Assembly: GCA_910589155.1 (NCBI GenBank)
Contig: CAJURY010000002.1
Coordinates: forward strand, 1 to 64,000
DNA length: 64,000 nt
Direction of reading: 5' to 3'
DNA from: an uncultured Oscillospiraceae bacterium
GTDB lineage: Bacteria > Bacillota > Clostridia > Oscillospirales > Oscillospiraceae
Made by a program: the position numbers and the translations under genes. Shown here in pieces: positions 63,224 to 64,000 of the stretch. Under the pieces are notes generated by a model. The model was not told where the DNA came from. It did no database searches and was given only the letters and a program-made list of their open reading frames with translations. Numbering within the stretch: the stretch's first letter is position 1; each line of letters begins with the position of its first letter.

Positions 63224-64000
63224 TTACTCCGCCATTTTCTGCAAAATCCAATCTGCGCAGCGTTTCGCCGCCTGTCCATCCTCGCAAAATCCCTGCTCTT
63301 TATAGAAGGCCGCCCAACGTTTGCGGTATACTTCTTCATCAAAGGCCAGAATCTCCCGGCAAAGCGCCGCGTTACTATCCGCTAGGGGGAAAGGCAGACT
63401 GTCTATGGGAAAATAAAAATTTCGATCTGTCTTATAAGCTTCCACATCCGTGGCAAATTGCAGACAGGGCTTTCCGCTGAGCGCATAGTCAAACATGGAA
63501 GAAGAATAGTCTGTAATTAAAAGATCCGCCGCAAGCAGAAGCTCCTGCATATCCGGATACCGGGTCGCGTCCAGCACGCGGGTTTCATCATAAGCGAAAA
63601 GCCCTTTTGACTGCTCCGCCACATTGGGATGCAGTCGAATCAGCGCCGTCCAGCAGCCGCCGAAGCGTTTTTCACAGGCGGCAAGAACATTTTCCACATC
63701 CAGTTTATAAGCGTCGGTGGAATGATCCACCCGGAAGGTGGGAGCGTATAACAGCAGTCTGCGCGTCGGCTCCAACCCCAAAGCCGCAAACACCTTTTGC
63801 TTCACAGCGTCGGTATTTTGGAAAAACACATCGTTTCTTGGGGTGCCAAACGCCGCCACTTCCCCGTCGTACCAAAAAGCGTTCTGGTACAGTTTTGTCA
63901 TAAAGTCGCTGCCGGAAACTATGAGGTCGCACTGCGCGGAATCATTTTTGCAGCTTTGTACATACGCAGGCTCCAGCGCGCTTTCCGCGTCTTTTTCAAT
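63224..64000 (-). CDS. CDP-glycerol glycerophosphotransferase-like protein, TagB/TagF family (5' partial)
   Basis: The frame is open to the right edge of the window, where it reads SALEPAYVQSCKNDSAQCDL and IVSGSDFMTKLYQNAFWYDG. Family motifs follow: GTPRNDVFF, LLYAPTFRVDHS, IRLHPNV and LITDYSSSMFDYALSGKPCL. Enzymes of this family add or polymerise glycerol phosphate for wall teichoic acid or related capsule polymers. The 259 visible residues are the C-terminal part; the N-terminal portion lies outside the window. It precedes the hybrid protease gene by 21 bases on the same strand. Confidence 0.92.
   Translation of the reverse strand: MEKDAESALEPAYVQSCKNDSAQCDLIVSGSDFMTKLYQNAFWYDGEVAAFGTPRNDVFFQNTDAVKQKVFAALGLEPTRRLLLYAPTFRVDHSTDAYKLDVENVLAACEKRFGGCWTALIRLHPNVAEQSKGLFAYDETRVLDATRYPDMQELLLAADLLITDYSSSMFDYALSGKPCLQFATDVEAYKTDRNFYFPIDSLPFPLADSNAALCREILAFDEEVYRKRWAAFYKEQGFCEDGQAAKRCADWILQKMAE

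Noticed and set aside
1..64000. tRNA, rRNA and transposase genes
   Set aside because: Intergenic stretches were read for cloverleaf ends, conserved rRNA blocks and transposase motifs; none was convincing.

Overview
The window looks like a chromosomal segment of a spore-forming, Gram-positive member of the Clostridia, most like the gut Oscillospirales/Ruminococcaceae. The evidence is an alpha/beta small acid-soluble spore protein, an FtsEX-M23-S41 wall-remodelling cluster, an FMN-riboswitch-controlled RibU, a YmdB-family phosphoesterase, a TagB/TagF-type polymerase and Bacillota-type promoters. The codons are GC-rich, which produces many long antisense shadow frames. The taxonomic placement is inference. 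No tRNA, rRNA, CRISPR array or intact insertion sequence was recognised.

Layout. 1-308: tail end of what looks like a prophage tail protein, then a strong terminator. 309-8577 (minus): lysS-greA, a wall cluster (PucR-type regulator, FtsE, FtsX, M23 hydrolase with coiled coil, S41 protease) and an RsuA/RluB-type pseudouridine synthase. 8649-10694: a DUF4830-like protein, a SLOG protein, and FMN riboswitch-ribU. 10795-19212: ychF, an acyltransferase, and an envelope-sensing operon (ComEA-like protein, response regulator, histidine kinase, triple-GerMN lipoprotein). That operon is divergent from a D,D-carboxypeptidase gene, which overlaps a family 4 uracil-DNA glycosylase gene. 19561-26565 (minus): ymdB-like, SbcD-like, SbcC/YhaN-like, acyl-ACP thioesterase, GNAT, tgt and yajC. 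26784-31542 (plus): typA, cysteine desulfurase, AraC regulator, TraX-like.

31587-39892 (minus) holds two back-to-back heterodimeric ABC exporters. The upstream pair follows a membrane-anchored XRE regulator. The downstream pair has its own promoter, a 27-codon Cys-containing leader peptide and an intrinsic terminator just before the first exporter gene, the layout expected for attenuation. 40180-46154 (plus) is the most accessory-looking part: a secreted protein with a possible Cys/His active site, followed by six tandem paralogous lipoprotein genes with Thr/Pro/Glu stalks, mosaic middles and near-invariant ends. The last two copies encode almost identical proteins.

46291-53690 (minus) is rpoB-rpoC with a good promoter. 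53958-59836 contains a Nudix hydrolase, a small XRE protein, a large transmembrane Ser/Thr kinase with fibronectin-like repeats, a divergent zinc-ribbon/BIG2 surface protein and the spore protein. 59945-63202 (minus) encodes an unusual soluble protein that joins a ClpA/B-type AAA+ module, a receiver-like segment, an FtsH-type AAA+ module and an M41 zinc protease domain. A teichoic-acid-type glycerophosphotransferase gene runs off the right edge.

The best candidates for something undescribed are the Clp-FtsH hybrid protease, the lipoprotein array with its leading secreted enzyme-like protein, the leader-peptide attenuator on the ABC exporter, and the kinase/regulator/GerMN operon that resembles actinobacterial MtrAB-LpqB.
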